From contig JAJPHI010000017.1 in NCBI GenBank assembly GCA_021325355.1, forward strand, positions 1 to 64,000: a stretch of DNA of 64,000 nucleotides, given 5' to 3'. Source of the stretch: Pseudomonadota bacterium (GTDB lineage: Bacteria; Desulfobacterota; Binatia; Binatales; Binataceae). Shown piece by piece: positions 1 through 9,395 of this stretch (positions are counted from its first letter, which is position 1; each line of letters begins with the position of its first letter). Under the pieces are notes generated by a model. That model was given only the letters and a program-made list of their open reading frames with translations, did not search any database and had not been told where the DNA came from. The translations under genes and the position numbers were made by a program.

Positions 1-1132
1 CATTGACCGCGCGAAGGACGTCGGCGACGCGCAGCGGAGCGCCTGGGCGCGGCGGGGACGGCGCACCATCGGTCAGATTGCTCGCGTAGGTGACGGTTTC
101 ACGATGATGCCGCAGTTCCTGCTTGAGCAGGGCGCGCACAAAATCCCGAATGCCGACGTTGGTGTAGGTGTGATAGCGGATGTCCACGCGGCGATCGACC
201 GCCCAGACGGACTTCTCCTCGATGCTCGACGGTTCGCGATTGCCGAAGTTCATATCGGTACGGAGACAGCCAAGGTTCAGGACGAAGTCGGCCTCGTCCA
301 TGCGGGCGACGATGGGCGGCGGCGAAATCGCGCCGACATGCACGCCCATATACAGCGGATGGTCCATCGGGAAGGCGCCCTTGCCGAGCACCGTGGTGAA
401 GACTGGCGCGCCCATCTTCTCGGCGAGGGCAATCAGTTCCGCAGAGGCCTTGAAGCGATGGATTTCGATGCCGGCGATCATCACCGGGCGCCTGGCTCCG
501 TTGAACATCGCGGCGGTTTCGCGCGCCGCTTCCTCGACCTTGTGCGCGTCGGACGGATGAAACTGAAAATGGCCGTCCCAGGCGATCAATTCCTCGGGCA
601 CTTCAATTTCGCGATCGACCATGTCGCGATGGATTTCGATGTAGCCGGGGCGCTGTTCGGCCCAGATGGCCCGGGTGACTTCGTGCAGGTCGTGCGCGGC
701 GCTGCGCGGATCGGTCAGGACGCGGGCCGCGCAGGTAACCTCGCCGAAGATTCGAAACTGGGATTCGATCTCGCGCGCCTGATGATGAATCAACGTGCCG
801 AGTTTGCGCTCCTCCTCGCCCGGTCCGCCGGAGATGACCAGCAGCGGCACGCGTTCCGAGAATGAACCGGCGACGGGATTGACCGTGTTGTGTCCGCCGG
901 CCCCGTAGGTCACGCAGATGACGCCGATTTTGCCGGTGGCCCGCGCGTAGCCGTCGGCGGCGAAGCCGACCCCGGGCTCGTGCGAGAGGGTGAAGACTTC
1001 CAGGCCGTGTTTTTTTCCGAGCGTGAAAAAAAGTTTGAGTGCCAGATCTCCGGGGATACCGAAAACGTGGCGCACGCCGATTTTGCGCAGGTACGCGACA
1101 AGGAAGTCGCCCAGTGCCATGTGTCGCTTCAT
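1..1132 (-). CDS. TPP-dependent 2-oxoacid decarboxylase (indolepyruvate/phenylpyruvate decarboxylase-like), C-terminus outside window
   Basis: About 377 N-terminal residues are visible, and the gene runs off the left edge. The N-terminal pyrimidine-binding domain contains FGIPGD, the catalytic-Glu segment SHEPGVGFAADGYARA, and a His-His pair in GTLIHHQAREIESQF. In thiamine enzymes the HH pair is typical of the decarboxylase branch (PDC/IPDC/PPDC) and not of acetolactate synthase. A central TPP-enzyme domain follows from about residue 200 (VMIAGIE, NLGCLRTDMNFG). The C-terminal pyrophosphate-binding domain lies outside the window. Expected reaction: decarboxylation of an aromatic or branched 2-oxoacid to an aldehyde. 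Start taken at the ATG at 1132 (MKRHMALGD); an in-frame ATG at 1120 is possible because neither has a clear Shine-Dalgarno. Substrate is inference. Confidence 0.8.
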   Translation of the reverse strand, partial: MKRHMALGDFLVAYLRKIGVRHVFGIPGDLALKLFFTLGKKHGLEVFTLSHEPGVGFAADGYARATGKIGVICVTYGAGGHNTVNPVAGSFSERVPLLVISGGPGEEERKLGTLIHHQAREIESQFRIFGEVTCAARVLTDPRSAAHDLHEVTRAIWAEQRPGYIEIHRDMVDREIEVPEELIAWDGHFQFHPSDAHKVEEAARETAAMFNGARRPVMIAGIEIHRFKASAELIALAEKMGAPVFTTVLGKGAFPMDHPLYMGVHVGAISPPPIVARMDEADFVLNLGCLRTDMNFGNREPSSIEEKSVWAVDRRVDIRYHTYTNVGIRDFVRALLKQELRHHRETVTYASNLTDGAPSPPRPGAPLRVADVLRAVN

Positions 1133-1259
1133 CACGGTCGCACCCGGAGGGGCAGTGTAGCGCAAGTCATCGCGAATTTCCGTGCGCCGACGCGGGTGGT
1201 AAAGGAGTTTCGCGACATATGCTAAACTTACAGTCGGGATGTTTCAGGAGTTTCTCAAG

Positions 1260-1553
1260 ATGAGCCTGTGGAGCCCGGCGCGCCCCGGCGGGCTCGTCCG
1301 CTACCTGCCGCAGTTCCTCAAAGTCTTCTATCGCCTGATGAAGGATGCACGGGTGTCGTGGATGGCAAAACTGGTGCCTTTCCTGGGTCTGGCGCTGATG
1401 TTCACGCCGCCGGCCCTCGAACTCGACGTGGTGCCGTTCATCGGCGAACTTGACTGGCTGCTTGCCATCTACCTTTCCCTGCGCCTCTTCCTCTGGTTGT
1501 GTCCGGCCGACGTCGTGCGTGAACATGTTGCACAAGTCGGCCGAGGCGCATAA
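1260..1553 (+). CDS. DUF1232 (YkvA-like) small membrane protein
   Basis: 97 aa. The central block reads VPFLGLALMFTPPALELD then VPFIGELDWLLAIYLSLRL, the pattern of DUF1232: two short membrane helices around a P-x-D/E turn with a G-x-L-D motif. Start chosen at ATG 1260 because CAGGAG lies 9 nt upstream; an in-frame ATG at 1239 would add seven residues without an SD. The stop is only 12 nt before the next gene, so the two are probably co-transcribed. Family members are poorly characterised inner-membrane proteins, so no function is claimed. It could act as a small partner of the large UPF0182 protein downstream, but that rests on adjacency alone. Confidence 0.75.
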   Translation: MSLWSPARPGGLVRYLPQFLKVFYRLMKDARVSWMAKLVPFLGLALMFTPPALELDVVPFIGELDWLLAIYLSLRLFLWLCPADVVREHVAQVGRGA

Positions 1554-1565
1554 ACACTCATCAAG

Positions 1566-4328
1566 GTGATACGCTCCCGTCGGCTTCTGATCGCTCTCGC
1601 GGCGATCCTCCTCCTGGTCCTGTTCGTCCTGAGTTTCGGCGACGGCCTGATCGTTGACCTGCTGTGGTTTCGCGAGATCGGTTACGAACAGATCTTCACC
1701 ACCACGCTGGTCGCGCAACTGATCATTTTCGCCGTGGTCTGGGTGGTGGCGTTTCTGACCATGGGTGGCAGCGGTCTGATGGCGCTGCGGTCGAGCCGCG
1801 AGCGGGACCGTCTGCACGTGGTGCGGCGCGGCGGCGAGGTCACCGAGGTCAATTTACCCGAACTGGTGCGTGCGCTCGGTGATCGCGTGCCGTGGCGCAC
1901 GCTCATCTTGATCGCCGCCGCGGTGCTCAGCTTCTTCGTGGCCCAGGGTGAAGCCGGCTCGTGGGATGTGTATCTCAAGGGCCTTTACGGCGTGCCCTTC
2001 GGCATCATCGAACCGGCGTTCAAGCGGGACGTTGGTTTCTATGTGTTCACGATGCCGCTGCTGGAGGAGCTCAGCAGCCTGCTGCTGGCGATAGTGGTGC
2101 TGACCGCGATCGTTACGATCGCGGTCTATTGGCTGCGGGGAGCGCTCGATCTGCGCGAATCACCGCCGCAAATCAGCCGCAGCTGCGCGGCGCATCTCTC
2201 GATCCTGCTGGCGGCGTTCTTTATCCAGCGCGCCTGGGCCAACTGGATCGCCCGCTACGCGCTGACCCTGCACAGCAACGGGATCGTGAGCGGGGTGCGC
2301 TACGTTGACGTGATCCTGTGGAAACCGGGGTTGTGGGTGCTGGTGATCCTCGCGATCGTGGCGGCCGGGATCTGTCTCGCCAATGTTCGCGACGGCAGCC
2401 TGCGTCTGCCGGTGGCGGCCGCGCTGGTCCTGTTCATCCCGTCAATCGTGCTCAACTTCCTAAGTCCGGTCGTCGAGCGGCTCTGGGTCAAGCCGGATGA
2501 ATTGCGGGTCGAGATGCCCTATCTCAAACGCAACATCATGATGACGCGGCAGGCGTATCAGATTGACAGTTTCGACGTGCGGCAGTTCCAGGGCACCGGG
2601 CACCTGACCGAGGCTTCGCTGCAGGAGGATTCGGCGACAATCAAGAATATCCGGCTCTGGGATCCCCGGCCGCTGCGCGCGACCTACCAGCAGTTGCAGG
2701 AAATTCGGCTCTACTACAACTTTGTGCGCGATCCCGATATCGATCGCTATTGGCTCAACGGCAAGGAAAACGAGGTGATGCTGTCGGCGCGGGAGATGAA
2801 CGTGGACCTGCTGCCGCCCAACGCCCAGACCTGGGTCAACCGCCATCTCAAGTTCCTGCACGGCTACGGGCTGGTCATGAGTCCGGTCAATACCAAGGAT
2901 CAGGAAGGCCTGCCGATTCTCTATATCAAGGACATTCCGCCGGTGTCGGATATCCCGCTGCCGGTGACCCGACCGGCCATCTATTTCGGCGAAGCGAGCG
3001 ACGTTTACGGGATCGTCGATGCGCGCACGCCGGAGTTCGACTATCCGCACGGCAATGACAACGTCTATGGCTACTACAAGGGCGGCGCCGGCGTGGCGGC
3101 TGACAGCCTGTGGCGGCGCGTTCTGCTCAGCATCTATTTCCGTGATATCAATCTGCTGATTACCGACAATATCGTTCCCGGAAGCAAAATCATTTTCCGG
3201 CGCAACATCAGCCAGCGCCTGCAGGAGATAGCACCCTTCCTAGACAAGGATCCGGATCCGTACCTGGTGGTCCATGACGGCGGCCTGTCGTGGATTATCG
3301 ATACCTATACAACCAGCGATCACTATCCATACTCGCAACGACCAAGCAACTGGCTGCCGATTAACTACATCCGCAATCCGGTCAAAGTGGTGATCGACGC
3401 CTATACCGGCGCGGTCACCTTCTATGTGGTCGATCCGACCGATCCGATTATCCAGACCTGGGAGCGGATCTATCCGGGGGTTTTCAAACCGCTTTCCGCG
3501 ATGCCGCCGGATCTGCGCCTGCACATCCGCTACCCGGAGGAATTTTTTCTTATCCAGGCGGGAATCTACGCGACCTACCACATGACCGATCCGACGGTCT
3601 TCTATAACCGCGAGGACGTCTGGGCCTTTCCGCGCGAGACCTACGAAGATCAGACTCAGCCGATGCAGCCGTACTATGTGATCATGCGGCTGCCGGGAGA
3701 GAAGAATGCCGAGTACCTTTTGATGATGCCGATGGTGCCGGCGGGTCGCGACAACATGATCGCCTGGCTGGCCGCGCGCTGCGACGGCGCCGATTACGGT
3801 CATCTGTTCGAGTTTCAGTTCTCGAAGGCGCGGCTCTTCTATGGTCCTTATCAGATCCAGGCGCGGATCAACCAGAACCCGGAGATCTCGCAGCAATACT
3901 CGCTATGGAACCAGATGGGATCGAAGGTGCTGCTCGGCAACCTGCTGGTGATTCCCACCGAGGGATCGTTGCTCTACGTCGAGCCGCTCTATATTCGCGC
4001 GCAGAACGGCCAGCTTCCCGAACTGCAGCGGGTGCTTGCCGCCTACAGCGATCGCGTGGTGATGGGCACCGACCTCGATTCCACGCTGGCCGCGCTCTTC
4101 AGGGGCGGTGGCGCGCCACCGACCGTCACCGAGACGGCCGCAGAGGCGCCAACACCAGGTAAGCCCGTCGTGGTTTCCAACGCTGCACCGAAGGACTTCG
4201 GCGCTGCCGCAGAGCACTACAATCAGGCGCTCGAGGCGCTCAAAAGCGGCGACTGGACGCGCTTCGGCGCCGAGATGCAGTTGCTCGGTCAGGAGCTCGG
4301 CCATCCTGGTGCAACTGCGAATCCTTGA
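1566..4328 (+). CDS. UPF0182 family large integral membrane protein
   Basis: 920 aa with a GTG start. The N-terminal third (to about residue 290) holds roughly seven hydrophobic segments, e.g. LLIALAAILLLVLFVLSF and TLILIAAAVLSFFVAQ. A large extramembrane part follows with UPF0182-type signatures such as NIRLWDPRPL, YYNFVRDPDIDRYW, MLSAREMNVDLLPP, FVNRH-like WVNRHLKFLHGYG, and GSLLYVEPLYIRA near the end. The C-terminus has a Pro/Thr/Ala-rich linker and then a short helical tail (AAEHYNQALEALKSGDW) of the type seen at the end of this family. Length fits the family. Function is unknown in the literature I can recall. It sits 12 nt behind the DUF1232 gene. Confidence 0.9.
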   Translation: MIRSRRLLIALAAILLLVLFVLSFGDGLIVDLLWFREIGYEQIFTTTLVAQLIIFAVVWVVAFLTMGGSGLMALRSSRERDRLHVVRRGGEVTEVNLPELVRALGDRVPWRTLILIAAAVLSFFVAQGEAGSWDVYLKGLYGVPFGIIEPAFKRDVGFYVFTMPLLEELSSLLLAIVVLTAIVTIAVYWLRGALDLRESPPQISRSCAAHLSILLAAFFIQRAWANWIARYALTLHSNGIVSGVRYVDVILWKPGLWVLVILAIVAAGICLANVRDGSLRLPVAAALVLFIPSIVLNFLSPVVERLWVKPDELRVEMPYLKRNIMMTRQAYQIDSFDVRQFQGTGHLTEASLQEDSATIKNIRLWDPRPLRATYQQLQEIRLYYNFVRDPDIDRYWLNGKENEVMLSAREMNVDLLPPNAQTWVNRHLKFLHGYGLVMSPVNTKDQEGLPILYIKDIPPVSDIPLPVTRPAIYFGEASDVYGIVDARTPEFDYPHGNDNVYGYYKGGAGVAADSLWRRVLLSIYFRDINLLITDNIVPGSKIIFRRNISQRLQEIAPFLDKDPDPYLVVHDGGLSWIIDTYTTSDHYPYSQRPSNWLPINYIRNPVKVVIDAYTGAVTFYVVDPTDPIIQTWERIYPGVFKPLSAMPPDLRLHIRYPEEFFLIQAGIYATYHMTDPTVFYNREDVWAFPRETYEDQTQPMQPYYVIMRLPGEKNAEYLLMMPMVPAGRDNMIAWLAARCDGADYGHLFEFQFSKARLFYGPYQIQARINQNPEISQQYSLWNQMGSKVLLGNLLVIPTEGSLLYVEPLYIRAQNGQLPELQRVLAAYSDRVVMGTDLDSTLAALFRGGGAPPTVTETAAEAPTPGKPVVVSNAAPKDFGAAAEHYNQALEALKSGDWTRFGAEMQLLGQELGHPGATANP

Positions 4329-4387
4329 GCATCGTTAGCTGCAATCAGACTCCCATAGGTACGCCCGCCATGCTATTTAACTGATGG

Positions 4388-5992
4388 ATGGCGCACCGCC
4401 AGACTGTGACAGCCGTCTCAGCGGCATCAGAGCTTCCGCGCACAAGCAGGCCAGCGAACAATCCCCTCGCGAGTGATTTCGACGACCTCGCGCGCGTCGC
4501 GGTGGCAGCCGACATCGCTGAGGTCTGCATCATGCGCTGGGCCGCGGCGGGTGGCAGCGGGTTGGCGGCGGCGCCGGCGGAGTTTGATCAGTTGGCGGCG
4601 CCGCTGGTCGCGGTCGCCGAGCGCGAACTTTGCGGAGCGGCGCGGTCCGGGGGCGGCTTCAGACGGCTCGCCCCGGCCGATCTGCGTCCGATCCTGAACG
4701 GGCGCAGCGACCGCTATCGCCTGAGCGGCGCCGTTGCCGGTATCGTCGAGTCGGGCGATCTGAAGCTTCTGCTGATCCTGCTGGGTGCGCCCGCGCTCGA
4801 CGAACAAATGAATGCGCGAGCGCGTCTGATCGGCGGTTACGCGCAACGGATCGGCGCCGCCGCGGCCGCGCGCGGTGCGGGTGCGACGTGGCAGCGGGTC
4901 GCTGCCGATATCGGAACGGAGCTCGCGCAGACGGAAGCGCATCTCGCCGCGCTCAAGGCCGAAACCGCCCTCATCGAAAATGCGCGGACGACGCTCGCGC
5001 AGCTCGATCCGCCGGCACGGCTTGCCGGTCTGGCGCGACTGGTGGCCGAGGCGGCGCGACTTGACTCGTGGAGCGTCCTGATAAGCACGCGGGAGCGATG
5101 GCGGCTGATCGCCGGGTCGTCGGCAAAACCGGAAGCGCTCACGGCGGAGATAGAGACCGCCGCGGCTGCGGCGTCGGCGAGCGGCACGATCGCGCTTCAG
5201 CGGCTGCGCGGTCGCGCTGCGAGCGATCGCGGGACGGCGTGCGCGCTGATTCCGTTCGCGGACGCGGTTGTGATCCTGTGGGCTCAAGCGCCGATTGAGA
5301 AGGAGATGATCGCGCGGCTCGAGCGCATACAGCGATGGCTGCAGCCGCTGGTGGCCGTGTGGCGCGTGGAGCAGGAGGTCGCCCGCCTGCAGACCCTGGT
5401 GCGGACGCTCGGCGTGCGCCTATACGGCGCGATCGATGAAGAACGCCGCCGAATCGCGCGCGATCTGCATGACGACCTCGCGCAACTGTTGACCGCCGCG
5501 CGAATCGCGCTCGAAACCGATCCGGCCGCCGCACGCGACGTGCTGAGACAGCTCGATGATGCGCTGCGCACGCGGGTGCGCGAGCTGCGGCCGCCGGCGC
5601 TCGGCCGCGTTAACCTCCGCGAGACGATCGCGCTCGAATTGCGTCGCCTCGCTGAGGCTGGGATCGAGACGCGCCTCACCTGGCCGCCGCGCGTTCGCGG
5701 GCTTAACCGTTCCGTGCAGGAGCTCTGTTATCAAATCCTGCGCGAGGTCTTCTCGAATATCCTGCGTCATGCCGAGGCCACCCGGGTCGAGATCGAACTG
5801 ACGAAGTCCGACGGCGCGCTTGGTCTTCGTATCGACGACAACGGCCGAGGTTTCGACCGGCGCAAGCCGAAGCGTTCGCCGGGTGTCGGACTGGTCGGGC
5901 TGGCGGAACGGGTCGAGCTGCTCGGTGGCGCCTTTCGCATCCGCCGCGTGAACGGACTGACCCGCGTCGCCGCGCGGATTCCCGTCTTATGA
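4388..5992 (+). CDS. Soluble NarL/NreB-type sensor histidine kinase
   Basis: 534 aa. No membrane segment is visible, so it is probably a cytoplasmic sensor. Residues 30-140 and 205-320 look like two GAF-like sensing regions separated by a helical, coiled-coil-prone stretch (175-200). The HisKA_3 H-box is EERRRIARDLHDDLAQ with phosphoacceptor H361. The HATPase has the N-box EVFSNILRHAEATRVEI, the G1 box DDNGRGFD (about 483-490) and GVGLVGLAERVELLGG. The stop overlaps the start of the following response regulator by 4 nt (ATGA), so the pair is co-translated. Signal unknown; no conserved Cys cluster or heme motif is evident in the sensor part. Confidence 0.9.
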   Translation: MAHRQTVTAVSAASELPRTSRPANNPLASDFDDLARVAVAADIAEVCIMRWAAAGGSGLAAAPAEFDQLAAPLVAVAERELCGAARSGGGFRRLAPADLRPILNGRSDRYRLSGAVAGIVESGDLKLLLILLGAPALDEQMNARARLIGGYAQRIGAAAAARGAGATWQRVAADIGTELAQTEAHLAALKAETALIENARTTLAQLDPPARLAGLARLVAEAARLDSWSVLISTRERWRLIAGSSAKPEALTAEIETAAAAASASGTIALQRLRGRAASDRGTACALIPFADAVVILWAQAPIEKEMIARLERIQRWLQPLVAVWRVEQEVARLQTLVRTLGVRLYGAIDEERRRIARDLHDDLAQLLTAARIALETDPAAARDVLRQLDDALRTRVRELRPPALGRVNLRETIALELRRLAEAGIETRLTWPPRVRGLNRSVQELCYQILREVFSNILRHAEATRVEIELTKSDGALGLRIDDNGRGFDRRKPKRSPGVGLVGLAERVELLGGAFRIRRVNGLTRVAARIPVL

Positions 5993-6651
5993 CGACAGCA
6001 ACGATCACCGGCTGCCGCGTGATGATCGTGGAGGACCACGAGATCGTCCGCCGTTCGCTCCGCGCCCTGCTGGAGCAGCGCGGCTGCGTGGTGGTGGCCG
6101 AAGCGGGAGAGGCGCGGGAGGCGCTCGAAGTCGCGCCGAAGGCGCGCCCGCAGGTCATCCTGATGGACCTCGAACTGCCGGGCCTCGACGGTATCAGCGC
6201 GACGCGCCGGCTCCGCAAGCTTCTGCCCGCGGCCAAACTGCTGATTCTCTCGGCCCACGATGAACCCGAGCGGGTAATCGAGGCCCTGATTGACGCGGGA
6301 GCGCATGGCTATCTGCTGAAGTCCGATGCGCCCGACGAGCTCTTTGCGGCCATTCGCGCGGTGGCGGAAGGCAAGCGTTACCTGGGTCCGTCGGTCACGC
6401 CGATCTTTCTCGAACATGTCGGTGGCGCGAGTCGCGACGATCAGGGCGGGCCGCGACTTACGCCGCGCGAGCGGGAAGTGCTGCGCCTGGTAAGCCAGGG
6501 GGCGACCAGCAAGGAAATTGCGCAGGAACTCGGCATCAGTCCGAAGACTGCGCAGATCCATCGCGAGAACCTCAAGCAGAAGCTCGATCTGCGCACGACG
6601 GCGGACCTCGTGCGCTACGCGATCCGCCACAAGATCGCGCGCGCCGATTAG
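5989..6651 (+). CDS. NarL/FixJ-family response regulator (receiver + LuxR-type HTH)
   Basis: 220 aa. The receiver domain (10-130) carries acidic E15/D16, phosphoacceptor D60 in ILMDLELPG, S88 and K111. The C-terminal GerE/LuxR helix-turn-helix (157-212) reads LTPREREVLRLVSQGATSKEIAQ then ISPKTAQIHRENLKQK. It is translationally coupled to the upstream histidine kinase and should be its cognate partner. Targets cannot be read from the window. The nearest downstream gene is convergent with a 19-nt gap, so the pair probably regulates loci elsewhere or the UPF0182 region upstream. Confidence 0.93.
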   Translation: MTTATITGCRVMIVEDHEIVRRSLRALLEQRGCVVVAEAGEAREALEVAPKARPQVILMDLELPGLDGISATRRLRKLLPAAKLLILSAHDEPERVIEALIDAGAHGYLLKSDAPDELFAAIRAVAEGKRYLGPSVTPIFLEHVGGASRDDQGGPRLTPREREVLRLVSQGATSKEIAQELGISPKTAQIHRENLKQKLDLRTTADLVRYAIRHKIARAD

Positions 6652-6670
6652 GCCTCCGGGGGCGCGGCGA

Positions 6671-7777
6671 TCAGCGATTGCGATGGTCGCGCGTCAGTCC
6701 CGGCTCCTTCGGATGGGGGTACGGATGCGCGATACGCTCGACCTTGCGCGCGGCTACCGCCTGCGCCTTGCTCTGCGCCTCGCGCAGGATCGCGATCAGT
6801 TTGTCTTCGGCCGCGTAGTCAAACGGATCCTGCAGGCGCTGCTCGATCTCCCCGCCCGGTTCGGGCTGATGTTCGACGTACCAATGGGCGGTCTTGGCGA
6901 TCGCTTCGACCGCCGGCACGCGATCGCGATAGCCGAGCTGGGTCTTGATCTTGAACAGATCCATCACGGCGTGATTGATACTGCCGCCGATCGCGATGGC
7001 GCGCGCGGCGCTGCCGAACGAATCGGGCACGCTGATCATTTCCATCGGATGGTTGAGCTCGCGGCAAATCACCTCGACCACCTGACGGGTCGACAACTGT
7101 TCCTCGTCGCCGCAGTTGTAGATCTGGCCGGCCGCCGCGCGGGGATTATCCACGGCGAGAAGGACGGCGTGCGCCAGGTTCTCGGCGTAGCCGTGCGTCA
7201 TCAGGGAGAGTCCGCCGTCGGGCAGCAGGATCGCGGGACGCTTATCGAGGATGCGCCGAATGATGCACCATTCGCGCGGCACCAGTTGATACGGTCCGTA
7301 AACGTAGGGATAGCGATAGACCACGCCGTTCGGATGGGCTTTCAGGACGGCATCTTCGGTGCTTTTTATGAGCCACGAAAAGCGCTGCTCCTGCTCGCTC
7401 TGCACCAGGGGCGCATCCTCGGGTACCGGGACCTTGAGGCCGGTCGGGAAGTTCACCGTCGGATCGAAGTAGCCGCGATAGCTCGGCACGCCGCCGATGG
7501 CGATAAAGCAGGGCGTCTTGCCGGCGAGCGCTTCGGCGATGAAGCGGATGCGACCGTAGGTCGCGATGACCACGTCGAAGGTGCGATCGCCGAGCGCCGA
7601 CTCGACGGTTTCGCGGAAATGCGGGTCGCCGTGGATATGCTCGATTTCGGGGCCGATTTCCGGAATTTCGTGGGTGCCGCGATGGAAAATCGTAACCTGA
7701 AAGCCTCGCTGAATCAGTCCACTCGCCAGGAAGGGACCGGAAGGTCCGGTCCCGCCGACAATCAACGCCTTCATCAA
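6671..7777 (-). CDS. NAD-dependent epimerase/dehydratase (extended SDR)
   Basis: 368 aa. An N-terminal Rossmann motif, ALIVGGTGPSGPFLASGL, marks an extended SDR. FHRG follows beta-2. No clear Y-x-x-x-K catalytic pair in the usual place could be assigned: the segment VVYRYPYVYGPYQLVPREW supplies several Tyr but no obvious Lys, as in isoflavone-reductase-like or mRNA-binding epimerase relatives. The C-terminal half is typical of the substrate domain. Starts ATG-ATG, so residue 1 or 2 may be the true start. It is transcribed with no obvious partner; the VOC gene lies 62 nt upstream on the same strand and may share its transcript. Substrate unknown. Confidence 0.75.
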   Translation of the reverse strand: MMKALIVGGTGPSGPFLASGLIQRGFQVTIFHRGTHEIPEIGPEIEHIHGDPHFRETVESALGDRTFDVVIATYGRIRFIAEALAGKTPCFIAIGGVPSYRGYFDPTVNFPTGLKVPVPEDAPLVQSEQEQRFSWLIKSTEDAVLKAHPNGVVYRYPYVYGPYQLVPREWCIIRRILDKRPAILLPDGGLSLMTHGYAENLAHAVLLAVDNPRAAAGQIYNCGDEEQLSTRQVVEVICRELNHPMEMISVPDSFGSAARAIAIGGSINHAVMDLFKIKTQLGYRDRVPAVEAIAKTAHWYVEHQPEPGGEIEQRLQDPFDYAAEDKLIAILREAQSKAQAVAARKVERIAHPYPHPKEPGLTRDHRNR

Positions 7778-7839
7778 GATCCTTTCCGCCTGTTCTCAGG
7801 ACACAGTTCGAGCGCGCGCGTTCTTTCGCCGCAGCTTGG

Positions 7840-8613
7840 TCAGACCAGGTTGAAGCGGACGCCGCAGATATTCACCTGATTATCATTAAGTTTGCGCCCA
7901 CGTTCGGCCGCTGCGCTCAGGATGCGTGAACGATTGACCGCAACGACGTCGATACCGCCGAGGCCTTCGCCCCGTCCGTCGGTCGCTTCGACAAAGCGGA
8001 TAGCGGCATTATCGAGCGGCAGTTCCGTCCGCCCGCGGTGGTCGTGGCGCAGCGGGATGCCCGCGATCGCGCTCCATCGCTCGGCCAGCCCGCGTGGATC
8101 CGCGGCCTGGAGTTCGACGGCGAGGTAGTTGCTGATGCAATCGGTCCGTCGGGCCGACGGCCAGGCGCTCCCGCCCGCCGGTTCCCAATGGCCTTCCGGC
8201 TCGCCCTTGGCGTCCCAATCGATCTCGAAGAAGGCGCCGCCGGTGTCGGCCGGATGAAGCTGCATCACGTGGAAGGTCGGCGATTCGTGTTCGAGCGCGA
8301 GCCGGATATTCATTTTGGCCGCCTGCGCCTTGCGCGCGAGTTGCGTCTCGTGGGAATCGCACTGGCAGATGACCATGTAACCGCCGTCGCCGTTGCGCCG
8401 CTTGAGGTAGCGTCCGGCGGCAGTGTTTTCCTGGATGGGCGCGACGACCTCGATGAAATTATTGCCGACGGGCATCAGAGAGTTTTCCAGGCCGAACACC
8501 TTGACGCCCTTATCGACGAAGCACACCTCGAGGCCGAAGATTGCCTTGAAATCGTCGAGCACGGGTCGCAATTGCTCTGCCACCAGGCAAATCTGCCGCA
8601 GCCTTATCGCCAT
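7840..8613 (-). CDS. VOC (glyoxalase-like) family protein
   Basis: 257 aa. It begins IRLRQICLVAEQLRPVLDDFKAI, the beta-alpha start of a vicinal-oxygen-chelate module, with FIEVVAPI giving a candidate Glu metal ligand. A second module starts near residue 140 (NYLAVELQAADPRGLAERWSAI). The length suggests two fused betaalphabetabetabeta pairs, as in the Glyoxalase-like 3 group. Reaction unknown; such proteins are dioxygenases, isomerases or binding proteins. The gene faces away from the SnoaL gene at 8859 and is upstream of the epimerase-like gene on the same strand, consistent with a small catabolic unit. Confidence 0.75.
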   Translation of the reverse strand: MAIRLRQICLVAEQLRPVLDDFKAIFGLEVCFVDKGVKVFGLENSLMPVGNNFIEVVAPIQENTAAGRYLKRRNGDGGYMVICQCDSHETQLARKAQAAKMNIRLALEHESPTFHVMQLHPADTGGAFFEIDWDAKGEPEGHWEPAGGSAWPSARRTDCISNYLAVELQAADPRGLAERWSAIAGIPLRHDHRGRTELPLDNAAIRFVEATDGRGEGLGGIDVVAVNRSRILSAAAERGRKLNDNQVNICGVRFNLV

Positions 8614-8858
8614 CCTTGGATCCTCCCGGGCGGTCGTCGGCCGGCCCCGCCGAGCAGGAGAATAGCCGCATCGGGATGCGCTGCGCCATAGCTGGAAGCA
8701 TCGCGTCGAGGCCTCGCGTGCGCCGGGTTTTTCGCAGAACGAGCATCGGCGTCGGCGCGCATCGAAAGGGCCGCGCTACGGTTTGGCAGGCTTCGCGCGA
8801 TGGTGGTAGCGTGCGCGAGTTATTACCGCTAGCCGCGGAGTTTGTGGCGGAGTTTGGT

Positions 8859-9335
8859 ATGACCGAGATCGAAAAAATCCACTGGCTTATCGATCGCGAG
8901 CGGGTGCGCGAAACCGTCGCCTGCTATCCGGTCGCAATTGACTCGCGCGACTGGAAACTCTTTCGATCCATTTTCACGGACGAGATCGAGGTGCTGCTGA
9001 CGGTCGCCCAGGGCGCCGACCGGCCGCATCAACGCGTCAACGCCGATCGCTTTACCGAGAGCGTCACGAAAGTGATCACCAGCTTTGCGGCCACCCAACA
9101 TTTTCTCACCGACTATCGGGTAACGGTGGCGGGCGATACGGCGACCTGCCTCTCATACATGTATGCCCGTCATATCCCGCCCAAAGACCGGCCGGCGCAG
9201 GCGATTTGGGATCTTGGCGGCTACTATGAATACCATCTGAAACGCAGCGGGAACGGCTGGAAGATTCCCAAGTATTCGCTGATCATCACGTGGGAAACCA
9301 ACCGTCCGCGCGATCTCGCGATCGATCTGGGTTAG
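8859..9335 (+). CDS. SnoaL-like (NTF2-fold) domain protein
   Basis: 158 aa. The sequence EKIHWLIDRERVRETVACYPVAIDSRDWKLFRSIFTDEI is the helical start of the SnoaL_4 subgroup (nuclear-transport-factor-2 fold; includes steroid isomerase and dehydratase-like enzymes). The strand region holds THxLTDY-like QHFLTDYRV and a C-terminal WKIPKYSLIITW. Start chosen at ATG 8859, with GGCGGAG 6-7 nt upstream; the reading frame stays open further 5' but without support. 60 nt separate it from the LLM gene, so they are probably co-transcribed. Role likely in small-molecule turnover; substrate unknown. Confidence 0.8.
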   Translation: MTEIEKIHWLIDRERVRETVACYPVAIDSRDWKLFRSIFTDEIEVLLTVAQGADRPHQRVNADRFTESVTKVITSFAATQHFLTDYRVTVAGDTATCLSYMYARHIPPKDRPAQAIWDLGGYYEYHLKRSGNGWKIPKYSLIITWETNRPRDLAIDLG

Positions 9336-9395
9336 CTCCACGGCGGCGCGATCGGTCGCGGGCGTTGGGCTCAAAACTGAACGGGAGACTGTGAC

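Noticed and set aside
104..865. 253-codon + strand frame at the left edge
   Set aside because: Complement of the TPP-decarboxylase reading, which carries the clear catalytic motifs.
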